In this document: piece after piece, positions 45,803 to 56,009 of the stretch
Layout of the letters: the number at the start of each line of letters is the position of its first letter
Numbering within the stretch: the stretch's first letter is position 1
NCBI RefSeq assembly: GCF_028890115.1
Contig: NZ_JARCJD010000003.1
Coordinates: 62,001-126,000, forward strand
Origin: Phaeobacter sp. QD34_24
GTDB lineage: Bacteria; Pseudomonadota; Alphaproteobacteria; Rhodobacterales; Rhodobacteraceae
Length of the DNA stretch: 64,000 nt
Reading direction: 5' to 3'
Notes under the pieces: generated by a model
The model's input: only the letters and a program-made list of their open reading frames with translations
Database searches by the model: none
What the model was told of the DNA's origin: nothing
Program-made: the position numbers and the translations under genes

Positions 45803-46978
45803 ATGGCGACGCGCGAACACACTCGCTGGGGGCTGATCCTGCTGATCTGGGGCGCGGGCCTGGGGGCTGCCGCGCAATACGGCAAGGTCAGCGTGGTCTT
45901 CGACCAGATGTCAGCGCTGTTTTCGGGCACAGGCAGCGCCATCGGGTTCACCGTGTCGCTGGTCGGCTTCCTTGGCATCCTTCTGGGCGTCATCGCGGGT
46001 ATGGTGGTTTCGGCCTTCGGATTTCGCCGGACACTGGTGGTCTGCCTCGCAGGTGGGGCGCTGATGTCGGCACTGCAGGTGCTGGATCTGCCATTCGGCA
46101 TCTTTCTGGCGACCCGCGTGATCGAAGGCCTGTCGCATCTGGGCGTTGTGGTGGCTGCCCCGACCTTGATTGCGCAGCTCAGCGCGAACCGCCATCGTGG
46201 CGCTGCGCTGACCCTGTGGAGCACCTTTTTTGCGGTGTCATACGCGCTGTTGTCCTGGCTTGGCGTGCCGCTGGCGCGAGCCTGGGGCGTTCAGGCGCTG
46301 TTTGGCGCCCATGCTGTGATCATGGCTGGGCTGGCGCTGGTCCTGGCCCGAGCCTTGCACGCGGTGCCGGTGCCAGAGCGCCAGCCGATGCCGAAACTCT
46401 CTGCCATGCCCCGCCTGCATCTGGAGATCTTCCGCTCCCCCTGGCTGGTGGCCCCGGCGGCGGGCTGGCTGTTCTACACCATCTGCTTCGTCGCAATCCT
46501 GACCGTTCTGCCCCCCTATCTGGATCCGGCCTGGCGGGGTTTTGTGATGGGGGCGATGCCGCTCACCTCCATCGCGGTCTCCATGACCCTTGGCGTGGTT
46601 CTGCTGCGCCGTTTCAGCGCCGTGACCCTGGTGCAGGTTGGATTTGCCTTGAGTGCCCTGTCGCTGCTCTGGCTGTGGCTGGAGCCGGGCGCGCCGCTGG
46701 GTTGCCTGGCGCTGGCGGGGGCGCTGGGGTTGGTGCAGGGGCCAAGCTTTGCCTCGGTCGCGCAGCTCAATACCCGCGCCGCCGATCAGGCGGCTTCCAA
46801 TGGCGCCATGGCCATGGCGGGCAACCTGGGCAATACCATCGGGACGCCGCTGATGGTCTGGGTCCTGGGCGCGGGCGGCTATAACGCCATGCTGCTGGTG
46901 GCGGCGATTGTCTTTGCCTCTGGCTGCGTTGTGCATGGCCTGTTGGCCGCTCAGCGCAGAAAATCAGATGTTCGCTGA
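45803..46978 (+). CDS. MFS transporter, CynX/NimT-like
   Basis: A 391-residue major facilitator with about 12 membrane helices (for example [38 protein letters not shown]). The helix-2/3 motif [11 protein letters not shown] fits the family. Start region [21 protein letters not shown]. The substrate is unknown; the tail KSDVR ends in the LexA box of uvrA. It follows lpdA after a terminator, so it probably has its own promoter. Confidence 0.87.
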   Translation: MATREHTRWGLILLIWGAGLGAAAQYGKVSVVFDQMSALFSGTGSAIGFTVSLVGFLGILLGVIAGMVVSAFGFRRTLVVCLAGGALMSALQVLDLPFGIFLATRVIEGLSHLGVVVAAPTLIAQLSANRHRGAALTLWSTFFAVSYALLSWLGVPLARAWGVQALFGAHAVIMAGLALVLARALHAVPVPERQPMPKLSAMPRLHLEIFRSPWLVAPAAGWLFYTICFVAILTVLPPYLDPAWRGFVMGAMPLTSIAVSMTLGVVLLRRFSAVTLVQVGFALSALSLLWLWLEPGAPLGCLALAGALGLVQGPSFASVAQLNTRAADQAASNGAMAMAGNLGNTIGTPLMVWVLGAGGYNAMLLVAAIVFASGCVVHGLLAAQRRKSDVR

Positions 46979-46984
46979 ACGTTC
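46970..46984. promoter_or_regulatory. LexA (SOS) box of uvrA
   Basis: GTTC-GCTGAAC-GTTC, an exact match to GTTC-N7-GTTC, the LexA box described for Rhodobacter and other alphaproteobacteria. It overlaps the stop codon of the upstream transporter gene and lies 12 bases before a candidate promoter (TTGGAG 46996, TATCTC 47019, spacing 17). Confidence 0.7.
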
Positions 46985-46995
46985 TTGATTTTGGG

Positions 46996-47024
46996 TTGGA
47001 GACTCGGCCAGCTTTGCCTATCTC
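46996..47024 (+). promoter_or_regulatory. Candidate uvrA promoter
   Basis: TTGGAG and TATCTC separated by 17 bases, just downstream of the LexA box, with the start codon 50 bases on. Confidence 0.4.
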
Positions 47025-47073
47025 TAGGGGCAAGCACCGGCGTCCAGGCCGGATGCGGGTATTGGGGGCTTTC

Positions 47074-49932
47074 ATGGCTGAGCTGAAGACCATCGAGGTG
47101 CGCGGCGCGCGCGAACACAACCTGAAAAGCATCGACGTGGATATTCCGCGCGATGAACTGGTGGTTATCACCGGTCTTTCGGGCTCGGGCAAATCCTCGC
47201 TGGCCTTTGATACCATCTATGCCGAAGGGCAGCGCCGCTATGTGGAGTCCTTGAGCGCCTATGCGCGCCAGTTCCTCGACATGATGGAAAAGCCCGATGT
47301 GGATCACATCAGCGGCCTTAGCCCTGCGATTTCCATCGAGCAGAAGACCACCTCGAAGAACCCGCGCTCGACCGTCGGCACTGTGACCGAGATCTACGAC
47401 TACCTGCGCCTGCTGTTTGCGCGCGCAGGCACCCCCTATAGCCCCGCAACCGGCCTGCCGATCGAGGCGCAGCAGGTTCAGGACATGGTCGACCGCATCA
47501 TGGCGCTGGAGGAGGGCACCCGCGGCTACCTGCTGGCCCCCATCGTGCGCGACCGCAAGGGGGAGTACAAAAAGGAATTCCTCGAACTCAGGAAGCAGGG
47601 CTTTCAGCGGGTCAAGGTGGATGGTGAATTCTACGAGCTGGACGAGCCGCCGACGCTGGACAAGAAGTTCCGCCATGACATCGACGTGGTGGTGGACCGG
47701 ATCGTGGTCCGTGAAGGGCTGGAAACCCGGCTGGCGGACAGTCTGCGCACCGCGCTGGATCTGGCGGATGGCATTGCGATCCTTGAAACCGCCCCGCGCG
47801 AAGGCGATCCCGAACGCATCACCTTCTCCGAAAACTTCGCCTGTCCCGTCAGTGGCTTCACCATCCCCGAGATCGAGCCGCGGCTGTTTTCCTTCAACGC
47901 GCCCTTCGGGGCCTGCCCGGAATGTGACGGGTTGGGAATGGAGCTGTTCTTTGACGAACGGCTGGTGGTTCCGGACCAGAGCCTCAAGGTCTATGACGGG
48001 GCGCTGGCGCCCTGGCGCAAGGGCAAGTCGCCCTATTTCCTGCAGACCATCGAGGCCATCGCCAACCATTACGAGTTCGACAAGAACACGCCCTGGAAGG
48101 ATCTGCCTGCCCATGTGAAGCAGGTCTTCCTATACGGTTCGGGCGACGAGGAGATCGCCTTCCGCTATGATGAAGGCGGGCGGGTCTACAATGTCACCCG
48201 CGTCTTTGAAGGCGTCATTCCCAACATGGAGCGGCGCTACCGCGAGACCGACAGCAACTGGATCCGCGAGGAATTCGAACGCTACCAGAACAACCGCCCC
48301 TGCGGGGCCTGCGGCGGTTTCCGCCTGCGGGAAGAGGCGCTGGCGGTGCGGATTGCCGATGTCCACGTGGGGCAGGTGGTGCAGAAATCCATCCGCGAGG
48401 CGCTGGCCTGGATCGAGGATGTGCCGAACCACCTGAGCGTCCAGAAACAGGAAATCGCCCGTGCCATCGTCAAGGAAATCCGCGAACGTCTGGGCTTCCT
48501 CAACAATGTGGGGCTTGAGTACCTGACCCTCAGCCGCAATTCGGGCACCCTTTCGGGTGGCGAAAGCCAGCGGATCCGGCTGGCCAGCCAGATCGGCTCG
48601 GGGCTGACCGGCGTGCTATACGTGCTGGACGAGCCCTCGATCGGCCTGCACCAACGCGACAACGACCGGCTGATCACCACGCTGAAGAACCTGCGCGATC
48701 AGGGCAATACGGTGATCGTGGTGGAACATGACGAGGATATGATCCGCCAGTCCGATTACGTTTTCGATATCGGCCCCGGCGCGGGGGTGCATGGTGGCCA
48801 GGTGGTCAGCCACGGCACGCCAGAGCATATCGCTGCCGATCCGGCCTCGATCACCGGGCAGTATCTGTCAGGCACGCGCCAGATCGAAATTCCCGCCACC
48901 CGGCGCAAGGGCAACAAGAAGAAGATCAAGGTCGTCAAGGCGACCGGCAACAACCTGAAGGATGTGACCGCGGAATTCCCCTTGGGTAAATTCGTCTGCG
49001 TCACCGGCGTGTCGGGCGGCGGCAAATCCACCCTGACGATTGAGACCCTGTTCAAGACGGCGTCCATGCGCCTCAACGGCGCGCGCCAGACACCGGCACC
49101 CTGTGAGACCATCAAGGGGCTGGAGCATCTGGACAAGGTGATCGACATCGACCAGCGCCCCATCGGGCGCACGCCGCGGTCGAACCCCGCGACCTATACC
49201 GGCGCCTTTACCCCGATCCGCGATTGGTTCGCAGGCCTGCCCGAGGCCAAGACGCGCGGCTACAAACCAGGGCGGTTCTCCTTCAACGTCAAGGGCGGGC
49301 GCTGCGAGGCCTGCCAGGGTGATGGCGTCATCAAGATCGAGATGCACTTCCTGCCGGATGTCTACGTGGAATGCGAGACCTGCAAGGGAAAGCGCTATAA
49401 CCGCGAAACGCTGGAGGTCACCTTCAAGGGTAAGAGCATCGCCGATGTGCTTGATATGACAGTGGAAGAGGCGCAGGGCTTCTTTGCCGCCGTGCCTTCG
49501 ATCCGCGACAAGATGGATGCGCTGATGCGGGTGGGCCTTGGTTATATCAAGGTGGGCCAGCAGGCGACGACCCTGTCGGGCGGTGAGGCACAGCGGGTGA
49601 AGCTGTCGAAGGAACTGTCGAAACGCTCCACCGGGCGCACGCTCTATATCCTCGATGAACCCACCACCGGCCTGCATTTCGAGGATGTGAAGAAGCTCTT
49701 GGAGGTGCTGCACGAATTGGTGGAGCAGGGCAATTCCGTGGTGGTGATCGAGCATAACCTCGATGTGATCAAGACCGCCGACTGGATCATCGACATCGGC
49801 CCCGAAGGCGGCGATGGCGGCGGCGAGATCGTCGCGACCGGCACGCCCGAGGACGTCGCGAAAGAACCGCGCAGCCACACCGGGCGCTACCTCAAGCCGA
49901 TGCTTGAGGCGCAGAAGGTCGCGGCGGAGTAG
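47074..49932 (+). CDS. uvrA: Excinuclease ABC subunit A
   Basis: DNA damage sensor of nucleotide excision repair, 952 residues, acts with UvrB. It has two ABC ATPase halves: Walker A GLSGSGKS (K40) and GVSGGGKS (about residue 651), signatures [16 protein letters not shown] and [16 protein letters not shown], and two zinc modules, C-x18-20-C type CPECDGLG...CGACGG and CEACQGDG...[13 protein letters not shown] at 47074 gives [18 protein letters not shown], the family start. Likely SOS-induced, given the upstream LexA box. Confidence 0.97.
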   Translation: MAELKTIEVRGAREHNLKSIDVDIPRDELVVITGLSGSGKSSLAFDTIYAEGQRRYVESLSAYARQFLDMMEKPDVDHISGLSPAISIEQKTTSKNPRSTVGTVTEIYDYLRLLFARAGTPYSPATGLPIEAQQVQDMVDRIMALEEGTRGYLLAPIVRDRKGEYKKEFLELRKQGFQRVKVDGEFYELDEPPTLDKKFRHDIDVVVDRIVVREGLETRLADSLRTALDLADGIAILETAPREGDPERITFSENFACPVSGFTIPEIEPRLFSFNAPFGACPECDGLGMELFFDERLVVPDQSLKVYDGALAPWRKGKSPYFLQTIEAIANHYEFDKNTPWKDLPAHVKQVFLYGSGDEEIAFRYDEGGRVYNVTRVFEGVIPNMERRYRETDSNWIREEFERYQNNRPCGACGGFRLREEALAVRIADVHVGQVVQKSIREALAWIEDVPNHLSVQKQEIARAIVKEIRERLGFLNNVGLEYLTLSRNSGTLSGGESQRIRLASQIGSGLTGVLYVLDEPSIGLHQRDNDRLITTLKNLRDQGNTVIVVEHDEDMIRQSDYVFDIGPGAGVHGGQVVSHGTPEHIAADPASITGQYLSGTRQIEIPATRRKGNKKKIKVVKATGNNLKDVTAEFPLGKFVCVTGVSGGGKSTLTIETLFKTASMRLNGARQTPAPCETIKGLEHLDKVIDIDQRPIGRTPRSNPATYTGAFTPIRDWFAGLPEAKTRGYKPGRFSFNVKGGRCEACQGDGVIKIEMHFLPDVYVECETCKGKRYNRETLEVTFKGKSIADVLDMTVEEAQGFFAAVPSIRDKMDALMRVGLGYIKVGQQATTLSGGEAQRVKLSKELSKRSTGRTLYILDEPTTGLHFEDVKKLLEVLHELVEQGNSVVVIEHNLDVIKTADWIIDIGPEGGDGGGEIVATGTPEDVAKEPRSHTGRYLKPMLEAQKVAAE

Positions 49933-49949
49933 CTAAACTGACTAGGTGG

Positions 49950-49980
49950 GCTGGCCCCCATTGATACAGTGGGGGCCTTC
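49950..49980. terminator. Bidirectional terminator of uvrA and the DUF2892 gene
   Basis: GGCCCCCA and TGGGGGCC arms (49953-49960, 49970-49977) around an eight-base loop, followed by TTCCTTACTTC on the plus strand. It lies between two converging genes. Confidence 0.65.
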
Positions 49981-49981
49981 C

Positions 49982-50173
49982 TTACTTCTTCATCGGGCAG
50001 GTGTTGAAACCCAGGATCGAATAGAGCGGGCAGGTGCCCAGCAGGCCGGTTGCCAGCGGCACCACGCCGATCCACATCCACCAGCCGTAGCCCATCAGCG
50101 CGCCGACGATCAGTAGCGCTCCGACGACGATCCGCAGGATCTTGTCCAGACCCCCAACGTTGTTTGCAAACAT
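49982..50173 (-). CDS. DUF2892 (YgaP-like) membrane protein
   Basis: A 63-residue integral membrane protein with two helices (ILRIVVGALLIVGALMGYGWWMW and VVPLATGLLGTCPLYSILG, the second containing CPLY) and a C-terminal NTCPMKK. This is the stand-alone form of the inner membrane part of YgaP rhodanese. Function unknown; possible links are sulfur or membrane stress. Own transcription unit, start ATG 50173. Confidence 0.88.
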   Translation of the reverse strand: MFANNVGGLDKILRIVVGALLIVGALMGYGWWMWIGVVPLATGLLGTCPLYSILGFNTCPMKK

Positions 50174-50243
50174 GGTAATTCCTTTCCTCGTTATGGCGGC
50201 AGGCTAGCGTCTGGCTGGCTGGGAAAACATGATTTGGGTCAAG

Positions 50244-50275
50244 GAAAAGGGGCGGCGCCATTTGGCCCGCCCCCA
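50244..50275 (-). terminator. Terminator of the valine operon
   Basis: On the minus strand GGGGCGG-type arms (50249-50255 paired with 50267-50273) are followed by TTTTCCTT. It is just after the mmsB stop. Confidence 0.7.
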
Positions 50276-50305
50276 TTATCTGATCGGTCTTGGTGTAGCT
50301 GAGGC

Positions 50306-51178
50306 TCAGTCGCGGCTGCGTTTCTCGAAACGCGGCAGCATGGCAGAGAAATCCATGCCCATGCCGTCTTCGTTCTCGACGAACTGAGTGTAGAGCGCCT
50401 CGGCCAGTTGTCCCATGGGGGTGTCGGCATCGGCGCTGCCTGCGGCCTGTTGCGACAGGCGCAGATCCTTCAGCATCAGCTCGGCTGCGAAACCGGGCTT
50501 GTAATCGTTGTCGGCGGGCGATTGCGGGCCGACACCCGGCGCCGGGCAATAGGCGTTCATGGTCCAGCTATAGCCCGAGGAGGTGGAGACCACGTCGAAC
50601 ATCTTCTGCCGGTCCAGGCCCAGCTTGTCGGCAAGGGCAAAGGCCTCGCAGGTGGCGATCATGGTGACGCCAAGGATCATGTTGTTGCAGATCTTGGCCG
50701 CTTGCCCCGCACCCGCATCACCGCAATGCACGGCCTTCTGGCCCATGATGTCAAACAGCGGCTTGGCCTTCTCGAACGCCTCGGCAGAGCCGCCCGCCAT
50801 GAAGGTGAGCGTGCCGCCCGCGGCGCCGCCGATACCGCCCGAAACCGGCGCATCCACCGGCAACAGGCCAGCGGCAGAGGCTTTCTCGGCAACCGCGCGG
50901 GCCGAATCCACATCGACGGTGGAGCAATCCACGAAAGCTGCGCCCGCTTGCATCGCCGGGATGATCTCATCCGCGACGCTACGCAGGATCTGGCCATTGG
51001 GCAGCATGGTGATGACCACATCGGCACCCGCAGCGGCCTCGGCGCCAGAGGCCGCCAGGGTGACGCCCTCGACAGTGACCTTCGCCATGTCAAAGCCGGT
51101 CACGTCATGACCTGCGGCGGCCAGGTTGGCGGCCATCGGGCCACCCATGTTGCCAAGGCCGATAAATCCGATCTTCAT
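50306..51178 (-). CDS. mmsB: 3-Hydroxyisobutyrate dehydrogenase
   Basis: NAD-dependent oxidation of 3-hydroxyisobutyrate to methylmalonate semialdehyde in valine degradation. The 290-residue protein begins with the Rossmann motif GFIGLGNMGGPMA, has VDAPVSGGIGGAAGGTL and the catalytic lysine in GQAAKICNNMILG. Start ATG 51178 (a longer frame begins six codons earlier). Last gene of an operon with isobutyryl-CoA dehydrogenase and the CoA hydrolase, four bases after the latter. Confidence 0.95.
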   Translation of the reverse strand: MKIGFIGLGNMGGPMAANLAAAGHDVTGFDMAKVTVEGVTLAASGAEAAAGADVVITMLPNGQILRSVADEIIPAMQAGAAFVDCSTVDVDSARAVAEKASAAGLLPVDAPVSGGIGGAAGGTLTFMAGGSAEAFEKAKPLFDIMGQKAVHCGDAGAGQAAKICNNMILGVTMIATCEAFALADKLGLDRQKMFDVVSTSSGYSWTMNAYCPAPGVGPQSPADNDYKPGFAAELMLKDLRLSQQAAGSADADTPMGQLAEALYTQFVENEDGMGMDFSAMLPRFEKRSRD

Positions 51179-51182
51179 GGGG

Positions 51183-52223
51183 TTACTCCTCCTCAAATGT
51201 CAGTGTATCCGCGCCGAGCGGCATCAGCATCTGGCTGACGGCCACGGCGGGCACGATACGATCCGCATATTGCCACTTGGGCTGGCGGTCCTTGTCAATG
51301 ATCTGGGCGCGGATCCCTTCCAGGAAGTCGCCCTTTTCCATCGACCGGTAGGTGAAACGATATTCCAGATCCAGCGCCCGCTGGATGCTGAGCGTGGCGC
51401 CGCGCAACCGGTGCAGGATTTCCGCCGTACAGGCCATGGAGAGCGGCGAATTACGCAGAAGGGCCTTTTGCGCGCCCTTGGAAAACTCCGACTGCGCCAT
51501 GTTCAGGTCGGTCAGGATATCGCCGAGCGTCTCTCCGGAAAACAGCCGGTCGATATCATCCTGCATGGGTTCCAGCGTGCCCTCGGGGGCGGTTTCTGCG
51601 GCCTCTGCCAGGATGTCGGGATTGCCGTCCTGCTCCAGCGCTGCGATCAGCCCGGGCCATTTCTCTTTCGGGATGTAGTGATCGGCGAAACCCGCATAGA
51701 TGGCGTCTGCCGCCTTCATCCGGCCTGCGGTCAGGCCCAGGTATTCGCCCAGGCGACCGGGGGCCAGTGCCAGGATCAGGGTGCCGCCCACATCGGGGAT
51801 CAGACCGATCCCGGCTTCGGGCATGGAGATCTGGCTGCTTTCGCAGACGATCCTATGGGTGCCGTGACAACCGATGCCGACGCCGCCCCCCATGGTGAAG
51901 CCCTGCAGGAAGCTGACCACGGGTTTCGGATATTCGAAAATGCGCGCATTCAGACGGTACTCGTCCCGCCAGAAGGTGCGACCATAGCCGTAATCGCCCG
52001 CCTTGCCGGTGGCGTAAAGCTCGGCAATGTCACCGCCCGCGCAGAAGGCCTTGTCGCCTGCGGCGTCGATCACCACCAGTTTGACGGCATCGTCCTTGGC
52101 CCAGTCTTTCAGCGCGGCATCAATCGCCATGCACATGTCATAGGACAGGGCGTTGAGCGCCTTTTCACGGGTCAGCGTGATCCGGCCAGCTGAGCCGGTC
52201 ACGCGAATGTCGATATCGCTCAT
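51183..52223 (-). CDS. 3-Hydroxyisobutyryl-CoA hydrolase (enoyl-CoA hydratase family)
   Basis: Releases 3-hydroxyisobutyrate from its CoA ester in valine degradation. The 346-residue length and layout (KAFCAGGDIAELYATG, FTMGGGVGIGCHGTHRIV, MPEAGIGLIPDVGG, and an extra C-terminal region with LRNSPLSMACTAEIL) fit the HIBYL-CoA hydrolase subgroup rather than plain enoyl-CoA hydratases. It is eight bases after the dehydrogenase gene and four before mmsB; this context makes the assignment likely. Confidence 0.92.
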   Translation of the reverse strand: MSDIDIRVTGSAGRITLTREKALNALSYDMCMAIDAALKDWAKDDAVKLVVIDAAGDKAFCAGGDIAELYATGKAGDYGYGRTFWRDEYRLNARIFEYPKPVVSFLQGFTMGGGVGIGCHGTHRIVCESSQISMPEAGIGLIPDVGGTLILALAPGRLGEYLGLTAGRMKAADAIYAGFADHYIPKEKWPGLIAALEQDGNPDILAEAAETAPEGTLEPMQDDIDRLFSGETLGDILTDLNMAQSEFSKGAQKALLRNSPLSMACTAEILHRLRGATLSIQRALDLEYRFTYRSMEKGDFLEGIRAQIIDKDRQPKWQYADRIVPAVAVSQMLMPLGADTLTFEEE

Positions 52224-52231
52224 CTGGGGCC

Positions 52232-53377
52232 TCAGCGGTTTTCAGACAGCATGTGGCGGGCAACGATCACGCGCATGATCTCGTTGGTGCCTTCCAGGAT
52301 CTGGTGCACCCGCAGGTCGCGGACCAGTTTCTCGATGCCGTAATCCGCCAGGTAGCCGTAGCCGCCATGCAGCTGCAGGCACTGATCGACCACTTTCGAT
52401 CCGGCCTCGGTCACGAACTTCTTGGCCATGGCGCAGAATTTGGTGGCATCCGGCGCGCCCTGATCCAGCTTCCAGGCGGCCTGGCGCAGGAAGGTACGCG
52501 CGGCTTGCAGTTCGATCTCCATATCCGCAAGGCGGAACTGGAGGCCCTGGAACTGGTCGATGGATTTGCCGAAGGCCTTGCGCTCGCTCATGTATTGCAG
52601 GGTCATGTTCAGCGCGGTCTGCGCCGCGCCCAGCGAGCAGGAGGCGATGTTCAAACGGCCGCCGTCCAGGCCCATCATGGCGTATTTGAAGCCCTGGCCC
52701 TCTTCACCGACCAGGTTGTTCGCGGGGATTTTGCAATCGTCGAATTGCACCTGCGCGGTGGGCTGGCTTTTCCAGCCCATCTTGTCTTCAAGCCCGCCAA
52801 AGGACAGGCCCGCGGCGCCATCCTCGACATAGACGGTGGAAATCCCCTTGGGGCCATCCTCGCCGGTGCGCACCATGCAGACATAGGCATCCGAATAGCC
52901 GCCGCCCGAGATGAAGGCCTTGGTGCCATTGAGGGTGTAGCCTTCATTGCTACGCTCGGCGCGGGTCTTCAGCGCCGCCGCATCCGAGCCGGATCCCGGT
53001 TCGGTCAGGCAGTAGGACAGCACCGTGTTCAATGTCAGAACGTCGGGCATCACCCGCGCCTTCAACTCATCGCTGGCAAAGGTGTCCAGCATTTTGGCGC
53101 ACATGTTGTGGATCGACAGGAAGGCCGCAACCGAGGGGCAGGCCATCGACAGGGCTTCGAACACCAGCGTTGCATCCAGCCGGGTCAGGCCCGAACCGCC
53201 GCCGTCTTCGCTGACATAGAGACCGCCGAAACCCAGCTCACCCACCTTGGGCCACAGATCCTTGGGGATGGTGCCTTCTGCCTCCCACTGGCGGGCAAAG
53301 GGGGCGATATTGTCCTGCCCGAAACCATAGGCCATATCGAAAATGGCGGTCTGCTCTTCTGTCAAAGCGAAATCCAC
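52232..53377 (-). CDS. Isobutyryl-CoA dehydrogenase (acyl-CoA dehydrogenase)
   Basis: FAD-dependent acyl-CoA dehydrogenase of 381 residues. Motifs: YCLTEPGSGSDAAALKT for FAD and substrate, GFKYAMMGLDGGRLNIASC, QFRLADMEIELQAART, and LQLHGGYGYLADYGIEKLVRDLR with the catalytic-base region ILEGTNEIMR. First gene of the valine cluster; with the hydrolase and mmsB it makes isobutyryl-CoA dehydrogenase the most likely activity, though other short-branched substrates are possible. Confidence 0.93.
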   Translation of the reverse strand: MDFALTEEQTAIFDMAYGFGQDNIAPFARQWEAEGTIPKDLWPKVGELGFGGLYVSEDGGGSGLTRLDATLVFEALSMACPSVAAFLSIHNMCAKMLDTFASDELKARVMPDVLTLNTVLSYCLTEPGSGSDAAALKTRAERSNEGYTLNGTKAFISGGGYSDAYVCMVRTGEDGPKGISTVYVEDGAAGLSFGGLEDKMGWKSQPTAQVQFDDCKIPANNLVGEEGQGFKYAMMGLDGGRLNIASCSLGAAQTALNMTLQYMSERKAFGKSIDQFQGLQFRLADMEIELQAARTFLRQAAWKLDQGAPDATKFCAMAKKFVTEAGSKVVDQCLQLHGGYGYLADYGIEKLVRDLRVHQILEGTNEIMRVIVARHMLSENR

Positions 53378-53540
53378 GGCGGTTTCCTCCCTAAGGTTTC
53401 CTGAATTGAACGCTTGTTAATTTCTACAGGGAGAGGGTCCCGCAGGCAAGCTGCGCCCGTGCAAATTCATTCTGCAAGAATGAGCTTGCCCGAGACAGCC
53501 TGAGCGGCGGAATAAGCCGACGGAAACCGGGGAAGACGGT

Positions 53541-54137
53541 CTAGAGGATGCGCACCTGTGTGCCGATCTGAACCATCTCGTAGAGTTCCTCGACGTGCTG
53601 GTTATATAGCCCGATACAGCCGGACGAACTTTGCCGACCGATCTTGCGGGTGTCATGGGTGCCATGCACCAGATAGGCGGGCCAGGTCAGATACATGGCG
53701 CGTGTGCCCAGGGGGTTGCCGGGGCCGCCATTCATGAAGGCAGGCAGGCTCGGATCGCGTTCGCGCATGTTCGGCGTCGGCGTCCATCTTGGGTTCTTGG
53801 CCTTACGCACCACTTCTGTGTAGCCGCGTTTGGTCAGATCTTCGCTCATCGGCACGGATGAGGGGAACAGTCGGTAGGTTTCACCATCGCCGCCCCAATA
53901 GTGCACCGCGCGGGAGGTCACATCGGCAAGCAGGCAACCGACGCCCAACTCTTCAAAATGATCCTGCCAGTTCTGCTGGGCAAAGGCCGAGATATTACGC
54001 TTTACGGATTCCGTGTCGCGGATCGGCGCCTCATCGGTGGGAAAAGCATCTGTCGATTGCGCCCGCAAGATCGCGGGGCTGGCCAATGTACCTGCCAGGC
54101 CAAGCAGAGTTGCGCGACGTGTGATCCGGGGTGCCAT
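53541..54137 (-). CDS. L,D-transpeptidase (YkuD), Tat-exported
   Basis: Periplasmic YkuD-domain enzyme of 198 residues that forms 3-3 crosslinks or attaches proteins to peptidoglycan. The catalytic motif is HGTHDTRKIGRQSSSGCIG, with H158 and C174. The N-terminus has twin arginines followed by a hydrophobic stretch (TRRATLLGLAGTLASPAIL), resembling a Tat signal. It sits between the valine operon and mmsA but is unrelated by function. Confidence 0.92.
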   Translation of the reverse strand: MAPRITRRATLLGLAGTLASPAILRAQSTDAFPTDEAPIRDTESVKRNISAFAQQNWQDHFEELGVGCLLADVTSRAVHYWGGDGETYRLFPSSVPMSEDLTKRGYTEVVRKAKNPRWTPTPNMRERDPSLPAFMNGGPGNPLGTRAMYLTWPAYLVHGTHDTRKIGRQSSSGCIGLYNQHVEELYEMVQIGTQVRIL

Positions 54138-54297
54138 GGGGCCTCCTGTGATATGTTCTGCTCATTGTTGTTTGGAACATATTCGGTTGTGTGAATTTGG
54201 CCAGAGGGCCTGCGGTGATTTCGGGCCGTCTCACGTAGATGTGTTTACAGGCCCTCGGAGTTGCAAGCCCCTTGACGTGGCCCCAAGCGAAAAAGGC

Positions 54298-54326
54298 AAA
54301 AAGCCCCGGCGCATGGCCGGGGCTTT
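54298..54326 (-). terminator. Terminator of mmsA
   Basis: AAAGCCCCGGC and GCCGGGGCTTT arms (54300-54310, 54316-54326), followed by TTTTTGCC on the minus strand. Confidence 0.78.
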
Positions 54327-54349
54327 CAATGTCATGAGTTGAGTGGATC

Positions 54350-55849
54350 TTAGTCCATCGGCTTGAAGTTGAACTCGCCACCTTCGCGGATGCCCGAGGG
54401 CCAGCGCGAGGTGATGGTCTTGGTGCGGGTGTAGAACTTGAACGCATCGGGACCGTGCTGGTTCAGGTCGCCGAATGCGGATTTCTTCCAGCCACCAAAG
54501 GTGTGATAGGCCAGCGGCACCGGGATCGGAACGTTGATGCCGATCATGCCGATGTTGATACGGTTGGCGAAATCGCGCGCGGTGTCGCCATCGCGGGTGA
54601 AGATCGCGGTGCCGTTGCCATATTCGTGGTCCATGGCATAGCCGAGGGCCTCTTCATAGGTCTTTGCACGCACGGTGGACAGGACCGGACCAAAGATCTC
54701 TTTCTTGTAGATGTCCATGTCGGTGGTCACGTTGTCGAACAGATGCGGGCCGACAAAGAAGCCGTCTTCATAGCCTTGCAGGTTGAAGTTCCGGCCATCG
54801 ACGACCAGTTTCGCACCTTGCTCCACACCGGTTTCCACCAGGCGCAGGATGTTTTCCTTGGCGGCGGCGGTCACGACCGGGCCGTAATCCACATCGTTGC
54901 CAGCGGTATAGGGTCCGACCTTCAGCTTTTCGATGCGCGGCACCAGCTTTTCGATCAGGCGGTCGGCGGTTTCTTCACCCACCGGAACCGCGACCGAGAT
55001 CGCCATGCAGCGTTCGCCTGCCGCGCCGTAGCCTGCACCGATCAGCGCGTCTGCGGCCTGGTCCAGATCCGCGTCGGGCATGATGATCATGTGGTTCTTG
55101 GCGCCGCCGAAGCACTGAACGCGCTTACCCTGCGAGCAGCCGGTGCCGTAGATATATTCGGCGATCGGGGTGGAGCCCACGAAGCCAACCGACTGGATGG
55201 TGTCGTTGTAGAGAATCGCGTCCACCGCTTCCTTGTCGCCGTTGACGACCTGCAGGATGCCCTTGGGCAGACCGGCTTCTTCCATCAGCTCGGCCAGCAT
55301 CAGCGGCACGGAGGGGTCACGCTCGGAGGGCTTCAGGATGAAGGCGTTACCGCAGGCGATGGCGGGCGCGAACATCCACATCGGGATCATGGCCGGGAAG
55401 TTGAACGGGGTGATTCCCGCGGTCACGCCCAGGGCCTGACGCATGGAGTACATGTCGATGCCGGGGCCGGCGCTGTCGGTGAACTCACCCTTCAGCATCT
55501 GCGGCGCGCCGATGCAGTATTCCACCACTTCCAGGCCACGCTGCACGTCACCGGCAGCGTCGGGCAGGGTCTTGCCGTGCTCGCGGCTCAGCGCCTCGGC
55601 CAGCTTGTCCATGTCGCGGTTCAGAAGGTCGACGAACTTCATCAGCACGCGGGCGCGGCGCTGCGGGTTGACGGCGGCCCAGGCGGGCTGCACCTGCGCT
55701 GCGATGGCAACGGCCTGGTCCATTTCTTCCTTGGACGCGAGCGGCACCTTGGCCTGCACTTCGCCGGTCGCCGGGTTGAAGACATCGGCAAAGCGGCCGG
55801 ATGTGCCTTTGACGTGTTCGCCGTTGATATAATGAGTGAGTTCTTGCAT
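54350..55849 (-). CDS. mmsA: Methylmalonate-semialdehyde dehydrogenase, CoA-acylating
   Basis: Converts methylmalonate semialdehyde plus CoA and NAD to propionyl-CoA, the last valine-specific step. The 499-residue aldehyde dehydrogenase has GYGAAGERCMAISVAVPVG with the catalytic cysteine, FVGSTPIAEYIYG and the family N-terminus MQELTHYINGEHVKGTSG. Start at 55849 fits this family; the frame is open upstream without homology. Divergent from a LysR regulator. Confidence 0.96.
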   Translation of the reverse strand: MQELTHYINGEHVKGTSGRFADVFNPATGEVQAKVPLASKEEMDQAVAIAAQVQPAWAAVNPQRRARVLMKFVDLLNRDMDKLAEALSREHGKTLPDAAGDVQRGLEVVEYCIGAPQMLKGEFTDSAGPGIDMYSMRQALGVTAGITPFNFPAMIPMWMFAPAIACGNAFILKPSERDPSVPLMLAELMEEAGLPKGILQVVNGDKEAVDAILYNDTIQSVGFVGSTPIAEYIYGTGCSQGKRVQCFGGAKNHMIIMPDADLDQAADALIGAGYGAAGERCMAISVAVPVGEETADRLIEKLVPRIEKLKVGPYTAGNDVDYGPVVTAAAKENILRLVETGVEQGAKLVVDGRNFNLQGYEDGFFVGPHLFDNVTTDMDIYKKEIFGPVLSTVRAKTYEEALGYAMDHEYGNGTAIFTRDGDTARDFANRINIGMIGINVPIPVPLAYHTFGGWKKSAFGDLNQHGPDAFKFYTRTKTITSRWPSGIREGGEFNFKPMD

Positions 55850-56009
55850 CGGAGTCCTCCCAATAGAGTTCGGCGGCATCCTAGGCTTGCAAAAAACACT
55901 GGAAAAGAGGAAAGATTTCAAAGAGGCTTTGCAGGAACGCAAGTCCGGCCATCGGTGATCCCTAGGCAGATCCCGGTGAACGGTAAAGATAGTCGAGGAG
56001 GAACCCGGC
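55850..56009. promoter_or_regulatory. mmsA-LysR divergent promoter region
   Basis: 160 bases between two divergent genes. A LysR-like site TTGC-AGGAAC-GCAA (55929-55942, T-N12-A spacing) lies near the middle, and CCTAGG occurs twice. These are the expected binding places for the adjacent regulator but are not proven. Confidence 0.35.
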
